A stretch of DNA of 64,000 nucleotides, taken from the NCBI GenBank assembly GCA_016708435.1, contig JADJFV010000001.1:682001-746000 (forward strand), read 5' to 3'. This DNA comes from Leptospiraceae bacterium (GTDB lineage: Bacteria > Spirochaetota > Leptospiria > Leptospirales > Leptospiraceae). This document shows positions 17,249 through 25,472 of this stretch, in pieces (position 1 is the stretch's first letter; each line of letters starts with the position of its first letter). The notes beneath the pieces are model-generated. The model searched no databases. It was not told where the DNA came from and saw nothing but the letters and a program-made list of their open reading frames with translations. Made by a program: the position numbers and the translations under genes.

Positions 17249-18316
17249 ATGACTTCGATCAGTATAAAAAGAATTATTCAATTCTCGGCTGGTTTTAATC
17301 CAGGCGACGCTATTAGCAATGAAATGCTTATACTCAAATCTTACTTTTTAGAAATTGGATTTGAAGGAGAAATCTTTTCAGAGAACATTGGAAGAAATAC
17401 AAAAGGACTTGCTAGTAAGTTCAAATCATATAGACTAAGAGAAGGTGATTTTATAATTTATCATCATTCTATTCATTCTGCTGTATTCGAATTTTTATTG
17501 GACATTCCTTGTCCTAAAGCGTTGATCTATCACAATGTAACTCCGAGTCATTTCTTCGAGCCTTATGATTTAAAGTTAACTCATTATTTAAAAAAGGGAA
17601 GAGAAGAGTTAATTGAGTTGAAGGAAAAATTTCAACTTTACTTTGCGGATTCAAAATTTAATCAACAAGAACTTTTAGATTTAGGTTTTCCCTCTGTGCA
17701 AGTGCTTCCGATTATTTACGATTTTGGACGTTTGATAAAAAAAGAAATCTTGCAAAAGCCGCAGACAAAGAGTATTATCTTTGTGGGTAGAATTGCTCCG
17801 AATAAAAAGCAAGATGATATAATTAAATTAGCAAAAGTATTAAAAGACCATTTTCTAACGGACTTTCAAATACATCTTGTTGGATATTGTTCGCGCGAAT
17901 TAGAATTGTATAAAGAAGAATTGAATTCTCTCATTCAACTTTTTGATTTAGATAAGCATGTGTTTTTCTCTGACTTTATTGATGATGAGCGATTGGCAGA
18001 ATATTATCAAAATGCAGATTTATTTTTATGTATGAGTGAGCACGAGGGATTCTGTGTGCCTTTACTTGAATCGATGTATTATGAAGTCCCTATTCTTGCC
18101 TTTGATGCGGGAGCTGTAAAAGATACACTTGATGGTGCCGGTATTCTATTTAAAGAAAAAGACTTTCCAACTATTTGTGAATGCATTCTAAAAATACTTT
18201 CCGATAAAGAGTTTAGAGAGAAAATTTTAGTGACCCAAAGAGAAAGACTTGATCGTTTTCAGAAAGGGAACTTCACTAGCATCATAGGTTACGCAATCAA
18301 ATACTTCAATTTATGA
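17249..18316 (+). CDS. Glycosyltransferase family 4 (GT-B), paralogue of the preceding gene
   Basis: The 355-residue product shares the plan of its neighbour: an acceptor domain with IYHNVTPSHFF, a FVGRIAPNKKQDDII motif opening the donor domain, and the E-x7-E signature in SEHEGFCVPLLESM. A Cys replaces the usual Gly in EGFG, which is common in the family. It overlaps the ABC permease start by four bases (ATGA), so the glycan genes and the transporter are transcribed together. Donor and acceptor are unknown. Confidence 0.9.
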   Translation: MTSISIKRIIQFSAGFNPGDAISNEMLILKSYFLEIGFEGEIFSENIGRNTKGLASKFKSYRLREGDFIIYHHSIHSAVFEFLLDIPCPKALIYHNVTPSHFFEPYDLKLTHYLKKGREELIELKEKFQLYFADSKFNQQELLDLGFPSVQVLPIIYDFGRLIKKEILQKPQTKSIIFVGRIAPNKKQDDIIKLAKVLKDHFLTDFQIHLVGYCSRELELYKEELNSLIQLFDLDKHVFFSDFIDDERLAEYYQNADLFLCMSEHEGFCVPLLESMYYEVPILAFDAGAVKDTLDGAGILFKEKDFPTICECILKILSDKEFREKILVTQRERLDRFQKGNFTSIIGYAIKYFNL

Positions 18317-19323
18317 AAAAATACTTTATCAAAAGATTCTTACTTTTATTTCCAACTGTTCTCGGAATTACCTTTGTTGTTTTCATCATTTCCCATATGG
18401 CACCCGGCGGTCCTTTTGAGTCAGAATTAGCAAAATGGAGAGGGACAGCAAATGAAGCAGGAGGAAGCCAAAAACAAATCTCTGCCGAAGAAATTCAGTT
18501 ATTAAAAGAGCGGCTACACTTGGATAAACCCGCACCGGTAGCTTACCTCTACTGGTTAAAAAATATCGTTCAGTTCGATTTGGGAGAATCTCGCATTAAT
18601 TATAAAAAAGTGAGTGATTTGATTTTTGAGAAAATGCCTATCTCGCTTACGTTTGGACTGAGTGGGTTTTTTATTTCTTATTTGATTTGCATTCCACTTG
18701 GAATTTACAAAGCTCTTCATCACGGAGAAGCATTTGATCTGGCGACTAGCTTTTTAATTTTCTTTACCTATTCCATTCCTATCTTTGCGCTTGCACTTTT
18801 ACTTTTATATTTCTTAGCTTCTGGAGAATTCTTTTCTCTTTTCCCATTGGGGCATGAAGTCTCTGATAACTATGAATCCTACGACACCTGGGGGCAAATA
18901 TTGGATAGACTCCATCATATGTTTCTTCCTGTGCTCTGTTATATTTTCCATTCCTTTGCTGTGCAAACTATCTTAATGAAAAATTCTCTCTTAGAAGAAA
19001 TTAGCAAAGACTATGTAAGAACTGCTGTAGCGAAAGGAATGACATTTAAAGATGCAGTCTTCAAACATGCATTTAGAAATTCATTGATTCCGATTGCTAC
19101 TGGCTTTGGAAGTAATCTTGGTTTGCTATTTGCTGGCTCTCTTATTATTGAATTAGTCTTTAGTATCGACGGGATGGGTTTACTCAGTTTTAATGCTGTG
19201 AGAGAACGAGACACAGATCTTATGATGGGACTTCTTCTAGTGCAAAGTATTCTATCTCTTGCTGGAAATATTCTTTCTGATTTTTGTTATGTATTAATTG
19301 ATCCAAGGATAAAGTTCGAATGA
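18313..19323 (+). CDS. yejB: ABC transporter permease, YejB/OppB type
   Basis: The 336-residue protein has the OppB/DppB permease plan: an N-terminal helix (FLLLFPTVLGITFVVFII), a periplasmic loop with ERLHLDKPAPVAYLYWL and FDLGES, then five helices. The EAA loop is DYVRTAVAKGMTFKDAVFKHAFRNSLIP. It ends in PRIKFE. The APGGPFE motif and the large N-terminal loop fit the YejB (microcin C/peptide) subgroup better than classical OppB. It overlaps both neighbours by four bases. The substrate is likely a peptide or peptide-like compound, but no substrate-binding protein is encoded nearby. Confidence 0.85.
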   Translation: MKKYFIKRFLLLFPTVLGITFVVFIISHMAPGGPFESELAKWRGTANEAGGSQKQISAEEIQLLKERLHLDKPAPVAYLYWLKNIVQFDLGESRINYKKVSDLIFEKMPISLTFGLSGFFISYLICIPLGIYKALHHGEAFDLATSFLIFFTYSIPIFALALLLLYFLASGEFFSLFPLGHEVSDNYESYDTWGQILDRLHHMFLPVLCYIFHSFAVQTILMKNSLLEEISKDYVRTAVAKGMTFKDAVFKHAFRNSLIPIATGFGSNLGLLFAGSLIIELVFSIDGMGLLSFNAVRERDTDLMMGLLLVQSILSLAGNILSDFCYVLIDPRIKFE

Positions 19324-20363
19324 CACTAAATCCAAATACTAAAAAACGATTACAAAAATTTCGAGCGAATAAAAGAGCTTATTATTCTTTTTTATTTTTG
19401 CTCACAACTTACGTCATATCCTTGTTTGCCCCAATTCTTGTGAATGATATTCCGATTTTAGTTTATTACAAAGGCTCAACGTATTTTCCTATTTTTAAAT
19501 TTTATCCCGATAAGACTTTCGGCGGGAAGCAGGACACGGTTGCCAATTATAAAAAATTAAGAAAATCCCCTCAATTTCAAGAAAGCGGCAACTTTATGTT
19601 ATTCCCAATTGTTTCTTATGGCTACAATGAAAGTAATATGTCCGACTTGCCCTTCGGTGTCTCTCCTCCAACTAAACCAGACGCGAAGCATTGGCTGGGA
19701 ACAGATGATAGAGGTAGAGATGTATTTACGCGAATTTTTTATGGATATCGAATTTCACTTAGCTTTAGCTTGATACTTGTATTTCTAGAAATTTTAATTG
19801 GAACTATTATTGGCGGCTTACAGGGATATTTCGCTGGAATCTTTGATCTTACCTTTCAACGAATTATCGAAATCTTTTCTGCCATTCCATTTTTGTATTT
19901 GATTTTAATCATGGGCTCTTTCTTTGGAAGAAGCTTTACTGTGCTATTAATAACGTATGGAGCCATTAGTTGGATTGGAATCAGTTATTATATGCGTGGA
20001 GAATTTTATCGACTCAGGCAAGCACAATTTGTAGAAGCAGCAAAAGCATTTGGCGTTCCCTCTTACACGATCATATTTAAGCATATCGTTCCAAATGCGC
20101 TTACTCCGATTGTAACATTTTTACCTTTTATATTAATTGGGTCTATATCCGTGTTATCCGCTCTTGACTTTTTAGGTTATGGGATTCCCGCTCCCAATCC
20201 TTCGTGGGGAGAACTGATTGGGCAGGGAAGAGAAAGACTCAGTGCGTGGTGGCTAATAGCATTTCCCTCCTTTGCACTATTTCTCACCATACAATTGAGT
20301 GCATTCATTGGAGAAGGACTTAGAGATGCATTTGATGCAAAGGAAAAGGTTACATTCAAATGA
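19320..20363 (+). CDS. yejE: ABC transporter permease, YejE/OppC type
   Basis: The 347-residue permease has an N-terminal cytoplasmic helix and TM1, then an unusually long periplasmic segment. It reads NDIPILVYYKGSTYFPIF, FGGKQDT and FPIVSYGYNESN, then AKHWLGTDDRGRDVFTRIFYG. That extended segment is characteristic of YejE; OppC and DppC lack most of it. The EAA loop is FVEAAKAFGVPSYTIIFKHIVPN. It follows yejB with a four-base overlap and overlaps the first ATPase gene by four bases. Confidence 0.87.
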   Translation: MTLNPNTKKRLQKFRANKRAYYSFLFLLTTYVISLFAPILVNDIPILVYYKGSTYFPIFKFYPDKTFGGKQDTVANYKKLRKSPQFQESGNFMLFPIVSYGYNESNMSDLPFGVSPPTKPDAKHWLGTDDRGRDVFTRIFYGYRISLSFSLILVFLEILIGTIIGGLQGYFAGIFDLTFQRIIEIFSAIPFLYLILIMGSFFGRSFTVLLITYGAISWIGISYYMRGEFYRLRQAQFVEAAKAFGVPSYTIIFKHIVPNALTPIVTFLPFILIGSISVLSALDFLGYGIPAPNPSWGELIGQGRERLSAWWLIAFPSFALFLTIQLSAFIGEGLRDAFDAKEKVTFK

Positions 20364-21391
20364 AAAAAGCCAATCCAACTCCAAAGACGAAAACAGTAAA
20401 ACCAAAAAAAGAAATCATCAAAAAAGAAATTCTTTCTATTGATAATCTGTCTGTCACGATTCAGGCTAATCCTGTTTTGCCGGTATTGCAGAATGTTTCC
20501 TTTTCCATGGAAGAAGGAGAAATTTTGGCTCTAGTGGGAGAGTCCGGAAGTGGAAAGTCTCTCACTGCTCTTTCGATTACAAAACTTCTTCCCGTTAAAC
20601 AATTCGAATACACAAACGGTTCGATTGTTTTTAATGGGACGAATATTTTACAAATCGAAGATGAAAAACTAAGAAGTATTCGCGGGAAGGAAATCGCCTA
20701 TATTTTTCAAGACCCATTTACATCTCTAAATCCTCTTAAAAAAATCAAAGACCAAATTATTGAGTCGTATAAAATTCATATTTCTGAAAATGAAAGAGAA
20801 GCAGTGGATAAGGCAAAGTATCTGCTTAATAAAGTGGGACTCACAGAATTAGATGAAAGACTCAATTCCTATCCAGGTCAGATGAGTGGTGGAATGCTAC
20901 AACGAATTTGTATTGCAGCAAGTTTAATGTGCGATCCAAAGCTTTTGATTGCAGATGAGCCAACAAGTGCTCTCGATGTAACGATTCAATCCCAACTTGT
21001 AGATTTACTTCTAAAGATCAAAGAAGAAAATCAAATGTCGATTTTATTTATCTCTCACGACATATCGCTAGTAGCCTCTCTAGCCAATCGAATTGCTGTC
21101 ATGTATGCGGGACAAATCGTTGAAATTGGTGAAACAGATGCTTTGATAGATAAGCCAACCCATCCTTATACAGAAGCACTTCTTCGCTCCATTCCAAGTG
21201 GAATTAAAACACATCATAGGCTAGCTGTAATCGATGGGATTGTTCCTTCACCTGCTGATTATCCTGTCGGGTGTCATTTCTCTACTCGATGCCCGGAAGT
21301 AATGGATAGATGTAGAAGGGAAAAGCCCGCCTTATACCAGCTAATTAAGAATAGGCGCTCAGCTTGTTTTTTAAGGGAGAAGAAAAAATGA
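20360..21391 (+). CDS. ABC transporter ATP-binding protein, OppD-like (first half of a split YejF)
   Basis: The 343-residue ATPase has Walker A GESGSGKS, the Q-loop FQDPFTSLNP, the signature MSGGMLQR and Walker B LLIADEPTSALD. Its C-terminus is the oligopeptide-transporter extension with conserved cysteines (GCHFSTRCP, DRC, SACF). A Lys-rich N-terminal tail of about 25 residues precedes the domain. In E. coli the two ATPases are fused as YejF; here they are separate genes. It overlaps the next gene by four bases (ATGA). Confidence 0.92.
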   Translation: MKKANPTPKTKTVKPKKEIIKKEILSIDNLSVTIQANPVLPVLQNVSFSMEEGEILALVGESGSGKSLTALSITKLLPVKQFEYTNGSIVFNGTNILQIEDEKLRSIRGKEIAYIFQDPFTSLNPLKKIKDQIIESYKIHISENEREAVDKAKYLLNKVGLTELDERLNSYPGQMSGGMLQRICIAASLMCDPKLLIADEPTSALDVTIQSQLVDLLLKIKEENQMSILFISHDISLVASLANRIAVMYAGQIVEIGETDALIDKPTHPYTEALLRSIPSGIKTHHRLAVIDGIVPSPADYPVGCHFSTRCPEVMDRCRREKPALYQLIKNRRSACFLREKKK

Positions 21392-22335
21392 TCGAAGTAA
21401 AAAATCTTTCTTCCAGTTATAAAGTTAGCTCAAAAGAATTTTTTAAGAAGAATATAATTCGCGCTGTAGAGGATGTTTCCATTATTATTCCGGAAAATCA
21501 TACACTTGGACTCGTTGGCGAATCCGGTTGTGGTAAATCATCATTAGGCAGAACAATTCTTCGTTTGCAATCCTTTAACTCTGGAAGTATAAAATACAAT
21601 GGAGTTGAGTTAACTACTCTTTCGCAAAAAGAATTACTTCCATATAGAAAGAATCTGCAAATTATTTTTCAAGACCCTTATTCATCGTTAAATCCTAGAC
21701 TTACTATTTTTGAAATCATTACGGAAGGGCTTACTATACATAGAAAAGTTTCTCGTAAAGAATCGCAAGACCTAGCAGTTGCTATCTTAGAAAAGATGAG
21801 TCTTAAGTCGGATATACTTAGCCGTTATCCGCACGAATTCTCTGGTGGACAACGACAAAGAATCGCAATCGCTCGAGCTCTTATTCTAAATCCTGAATTT
21901 ATTGTATGCGATGAAATTGTTTCCGCTTTAGATGTATCTAACCAAGCACAGGTGATTAATCTTTTAGCAGATTACAAGATGGACAAAAATCTTTCTCTTT
22001 TATTTATCTCTCACGATTTAAATATCATAACTCATATTTCAGATGACATTGCCATTATGTATCTAGGAAAAGTAGTAGAAGTAGGAAGCAAAAAAGAAAT
22101 CGTAGACAAGCCATCTCATCCTTACACAAAATCGTTATTTGCCTCTACATTCGAGCTAGAGAACCGTAAAAAGAAAAGAGTCATTCTCTCAGGGGAAATT
22201 CCAGGTGTATTAAATAAACCCAGCGGATGTTACTTTCACACTCGCTGCCCAATTGCACAGGATATTTGTAAAAGAGAAGCGCCACCAGTGAAGACTCTTT
22301 CTAAGACCCATACTTCGGCTTGTCATTTTAGTTAG
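21388..22335 (+). CDS. ABC transporter ATP-binding protein, OppF-like (second half of a split YejF)
   Basis: The start is the ATG at 21388, preceded by GGGAGAAG and overlapping the upstream stop as ATGA. The frame extends eight codons upstream to a TTG, which I reject. The 315-residue product has Walker A GESGCGKSS, Q-loop FQDPYSSLNP, signature FSGGQRQR and Walker B FIVCDEIVSALD, where the usual ADEPTSALD is changed (Ile-Val for Pro-Thr). The C-terminal extension has GCYFHTRCP and a CHFS end. It is the last gene of the importer operon and is followed by a palindromic repeat. Confidence 0.92.
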   Translation: MIEVKNLSSSYKVSSKEFFKKNIIRAVEDVSIIIPENHTLGLVGESGCGKSSLGRTILRLQSFNSGSIKYNGVELTTLSQKELLPYRKNLQIIFQDPYSSLNPRLTIFEIITEGLTIHRKVSRKESQDLAVAILEKMSLKSDILSRYPHEFSGGQRQRIAIARALILNPEFIVCDEIVSALDVSNQAQVINLLADYKMDKNLSLLFISHDLNIITHISDDIAIMYLGKVVEVGSKKEIVDKPSHPYTKSLFASTFELENRKKKRVILSGEIPGVLNKPSGCYFHTRCPIAQDICKREAPPVKTLSKTHTSACHFS

Positions 22336-22635
22336 CGCGATTCCCCCAGTCACCTCGAACATGCTTCTTCATCCTCCCTTCGCTCCAAGTATTCGCGACC
22401 AACGCCTTCGCAAGGTCTATCTGACAAAAATAGTAATAGATTAGCCTTATTGTTTTTTTACCAAATAGATTTCGCACACTGCGCACATACTGAAGTGCTT
22501 GGTTCGAAATGACCGGCTAAAATCTTATCTGTATTCAATCTATCGCTCGCTCCATTTATTTGCTCAAAGCCTTCCAAAGGTAATCTTTAATTAGAAAAGA
22601 GTTGACATTTATATAAAATTCCTCAATTCTAAGTT
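22336..22635. repeat. Intergenic region with GTCACCTCGAAC-family palindrome, copy 1
   Basis: I see no gene here. Outer arms are GTCACCTCGAACA (22349-22361) and GTTCGAAATGAC (22502-22513). An inner pair is AAGGTCTATCTGAC (near 22412) and AAATAGATTTCGC. The element could fold as one long imperfect hairpin. A second copy lies at 38897-39026. The last 60 bases before Uma2 contain TTGACA followed by an AT-rich stretch, which may be its promoter. Confidence 0.65.
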
Positions 22636-23199
22636 ATGGCATCGCATGTATTAGAAAGAGAATTCCTTCGAGAAAATTTTGTTCCCATTACTGTAGAGGC
22701 ATACCATTATCTTGCCGAAAAAAATCTAATATCTGAAAACTCAGAATTAATCGAAGGAGGTATAATTAAAAAAATGCCTAAATCTCCAATTCATTCTGCT
22801 TTAGTTCGAAAATTGATACAGTTTTTTCAGAAATCCATTGGTGCAGAATACAATGTATCAAGTGAAAATCCCCTAACACTAAAACACTCTGAGCCAGAGC
22901 CAGATATTGCAATTGTTGATTTTAGAGACGACTATTACGCAGTTGCACATCCAAGTTATGCGCATCTTGTTATAGAGATTTCTCTTACAACGCTTGCATT
23001 AGATCGAGATAAGGCAGATATTTATGCTTCATCCAATATTCCTGAATATTGGATATTTAATTTACAGAATAAAACTCTGGAAGTATTTCAGAATCCTTCT
23101 GACGACAAATACCAATTAACCACAATTCTTACAGCTACTGATTCTATTCATCCTCTCTTTCAGCCTGAGCTTTCTTTAGATTTAAAAGAATTTTTATAA
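22636..23199 (+). CDS. Uma2 family (DUF820) restriction-endonuclease-fold protein
   Basis: The 187-residue protein has the Uma2/DUF820 layout. The N-terminus has TVEAYHYLAEKNLISENSELIEG, and a PD-(D/E)xK-like core follows: EPDIAIVDF, HLVIEIS and DKADIYASSNIPEYWIF. The Glu of SELIEG, the Asp of EPD and the Glu of VIEIS are the likely metal ligands. Uma2 proteins are predicted nucleases, very common in cyanobacteria and in Leptospiraceae. Their role is unknown, and they often occur as multi-copy, mobile-looking families. It stands alone next to a palindromic repeat. Confidence 0.88.
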   Translation: MASHVLEREFLRENFVPITVEAYHYLAEKNLISENSELIEGGIIKKMPKSPIHSALVRKLIQFFQKSIGAEYNVSSENPLTLKHSEPEPDIAIVDFRDDYYAVAHPSYAHLVIEISLTTLALDRDKADIYASSNIPEYWIFNLQNKTLEVFQNPSDDKYQLTTILTATDSIHPLFQPELSLDLKEFL

Positions 23200-23280
23200 A
23201 TGAATACAGCATAAAAAGAAAAATCACCAAAAGGAAACCTTACATTATTCTTATCTCAGTTATTTAAAGGCAAATAACTA

Positions 23281-24672
23281 TTAGTCTATAACTTGAAACT
23301 CTGTCCGTCTATTCAGTCTATTGGATTCTGGTTCAAGATTATTGATAATAGGTTGAGTCGATCCTTTGCCATCTGAAATCATTCTCTTCCGATCAATTCC
23401 CTTTGAATGTAAGTATGTGCGAACAGATTCCGCTCTCTCAAGGGATAATATCTTGTTAAGCGCTGTGTCCCCTGTAAGATCAGTATGACCAGTGATTCTG
23501 ATTTTGCTTTCTGGATTGTCTCGGAGAAAATCTGCAATTTGATTTAGAATAGGAAAAGAATCACTTAAAAGCTCACTTGAATTGGTATCGAAATGCACAC
23601 TATTAAGAGTTAATTTCTTCTTGTCTTTAAGCGTTTGCGTTATTTCGTCTTTAGTTACTACATCTTTCTTCGGAGTCTCTTTCTTGGGAAGCTCAACTAC
23701 ATTTGGAATTTCAATGTCTTTTTGTGGAGGATTGACTTTAGCCTCTTCGATTGGTTTATCTCGAATCGGTTTATCATTGATTGCAACTTCTGTATCGTCC
23801 TTCAATATGAGAGCAGTGTATATATCATAATTCTCATTTACATTCTTTCTACAGAAATAAAATGCGTTATTCGCCTTATCGATAATCATATAGGCTTCAT
23901 CGCCTTGTGTGTTTATTTCTGGTCCTAAGTTTTCTGGCTCTCCATATGAGCCATCTTTTCCGATTTTTGAACGATAGATATCATAGCCACCGTAACCACC
24001 GGCACGATTCGATGCGAAGTATATGTATTTGCCGTCCTTAGATATAACGGCAGCAATATTAGAGGTGCCTTCAAGATTGATAGGCGAAGGAAGTTCTTCT
24101 GGTTCTTGTAGTTGGTTACCGATAATCTTTGCTCTCCATATCTTTGCTTCTGCCGGAGTGCCGAATGGGTAACGTGTAAAGTAAAAATCATTTTCATGAA
24201 GGAATGGATTTTCTTCCATTTCCTCCGTATTAATTTTATCGGATAGACTAGAGGCTTTTGCCCATTTGCCTCCAATGCTTTCTGCATAGTATAAATCTCT
24301 GGATACTCCTAATTTGCCGTTAGCCAATCTAAACTCTATTGAGCCATCACGATTAGAGGAGAATACGATAAATTTTTCATCATCTGATACGAAAGGACTT
24401 TGGTCATCATACGGAGAGTTTAATGCGCGTAATTCAACAGGATTTGACCACTTGCCATTGACAAGTGTTGATTTATAAAGATCAGTGTATTTAGAATTAT
24501 TTCGCTTTGAATAAAAATACATTGTCTTGCCGTCAGCAGTCAGTGACGGAGCAAATTCTTGCATATCTGTATTGATATTTCCTGGAATTGGAATTACTTT
24601 TACTTCAGGAATAGAGAATAAAGAAATAGATAAAAGAAAAAGAATTAGAACGAACATTTTTTTACCGGACAT
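23281..24672 (-). CDS. OmpA-family protein with PD40 beta-propeller
   Basis: The 463-residue protein begins with a signal peptide (SGKKMFVLILFLLSISLFS). Residues about 35-290 form WD40-like PD40 repeats (FAPSLTADGKTMYFYSKRN, QSPFVSDDEKFIVFSSNRDG, IAAVISKDGKYIYFASNRAGG). A Pro/Lys-rich linker follows. The C-terminus is an OmpA peptidoglycan-binding domain: SVHFDTNSSELLSDSF, ITGHTDLTGD, then NRLNRRTEFQVID, with the conserved Asp and Arg that contact diaminopimelate. It probably tethers an outer-membrane or periplasmic complex to the cell wall. AAAGGAG lies upstream of the ATG. The gene is separate from its neighbours. Confidence 0.9.
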   Translation of the reverse strand: MSGKKMFVLILFLLSISLFSIPEVKVIPIPGNINTDMQEFAPSLTADGKTMYFYSKRNNSKYTDLYKSTLVNGKWSNPVELRALNSPYDDQSPFVSDDEKFIVFSSNRDGSIEFRLANGKLGVSRDLYYAESIGGKWAKASSLSDKINTEEMEENPFLHENDFYFTRYPFGTPAEAKIWRAKIIGNQLQEPEELPSPINLEGTSNIAAVISKDGKYIYFASNRAGGYGGYDIYRSKIGKDGSYGEPENLGPEINTQGDEAYMIIDKANNAFYFCRKNVNENYDIYTALILKDDTEVAINDKPIRDKPIEEAKVNPPQKDIEIPNVVELPKKETPKKDVVTKDEITQTLKDKKKLTLNSVHFDTNSSELLSDSFPILNQIADFLRDNPESKIRITGHTDLTGDTALNKILSLERAESVRTYLHSKGIDRKRMISDGKGSTQPIINNLEPESNRLNRRTEFQVID

Positions 24673-24758
24673 AAATCAAAATCTCCTTTGTGATAGATCG
24701 AAATTTGAGATTAATCAATGTATCGGAAAAGAAAAAAATAGATTAACGCGTCTATAGT

Positions 24759-25310
24759 CTATTTCGTTAAATTTTCGTAAGACAGTTTATCATAAAGAAT
24801 GGCAGCGCCAAGAATCATTTGATCTAATGTGCTGATTAATCCTACTGCTTCCTCTTCTGTGATAATTTTGTCTTCGAGTGCTTTCTTTAAATCCTCTGTA
24901 AAATTCAGAATTTCTATTTTGAAATAATGTTCATACCAGAACTTTACTGATTTTACATTTTGAATTTCTTCGACAGAGTATGTATACGTTAGCTGAAATG
25001 AATACTCATCAATAAACTTGAGATTTAATTTCTCAGACGGAATTTGTTTCTTAACATATTTGGTTTGAAGAAAGTTTCTCAAGGTGACGGAAATTTGAAT
25101 AATGTCGCGCATATTGCGGATGATTACGATTTTTTCATTCCCAATTAATTTCCCATCATTCTGAACAAATGCATCATACACTCCACCTGTATGTTTAAAT
25201 TCGTGAATCAAAGATGATATCAATTCGTTGAATTGCAATTTTGCATAACTTGAACTTATGTTCCAACGTATATAGAGTTCACCGCTTTCGTTTAAAGAAA
25301 AATCTTCCAT
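24759..25310 (-). CDS. Cytoplasmic protein of unknown function (183 residues)
   Basis: The product has no signal peptide or membrane helix. The N-terminal half alternates strands (GELYIRWNISSS, KIVIIRNMRDIIQISVTL). The C-terminal part is helical (FTEDLKKALEDKIITEEEAVGLISTLDQMI), where KALEDKIITEEEA resembles a regulatory helix pair. No family is recognised. It is transcribed away from the SpoIIE phosphatase gene at 25473, sharing a divergent gap of about 160 bases, so it could be functionally linked to that signalling protein. That link is only positional. Confidence 0.65.
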   Translation of the reverse strand: MEDFSLNESGELYIRWNISSSYAKLQFNELISSLIHEFKHTGGVYDAFVQNDGKLIGNEKIVIIRNMRDIIQISVTLRNFLQTKYVKKQIPSEKLNLKFIDEYSFQLTYTYSVEEIQNVKSVKFWYEHYFKIEILNFTEDLKKALEDKIITEEEAVGLISTLDQMILGAAILYDKLSYENLTK

Positions 25311-25472
25311 AAAGTTAGTTTCAATTCATCCAAGAAAAAGTCAAGTGGGATGATAAAGGATTTGAAATCTTATCTATAATTCATCCCAGCCTGATTCACT
25401 GCGCAAAATTTGTTCCGTTCACTTTATAGTGTAATCAGAATAATCTTGCATTTTTTTAAAGCTTCTTTGAAA

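Noticed and set aside
22495..22520. tRNA-like GGTTCGAA segment
   Set aside because: The string resembles a T-loop but has no acceptor or anticodon stem around it; it is part of the dispersed palindrome.
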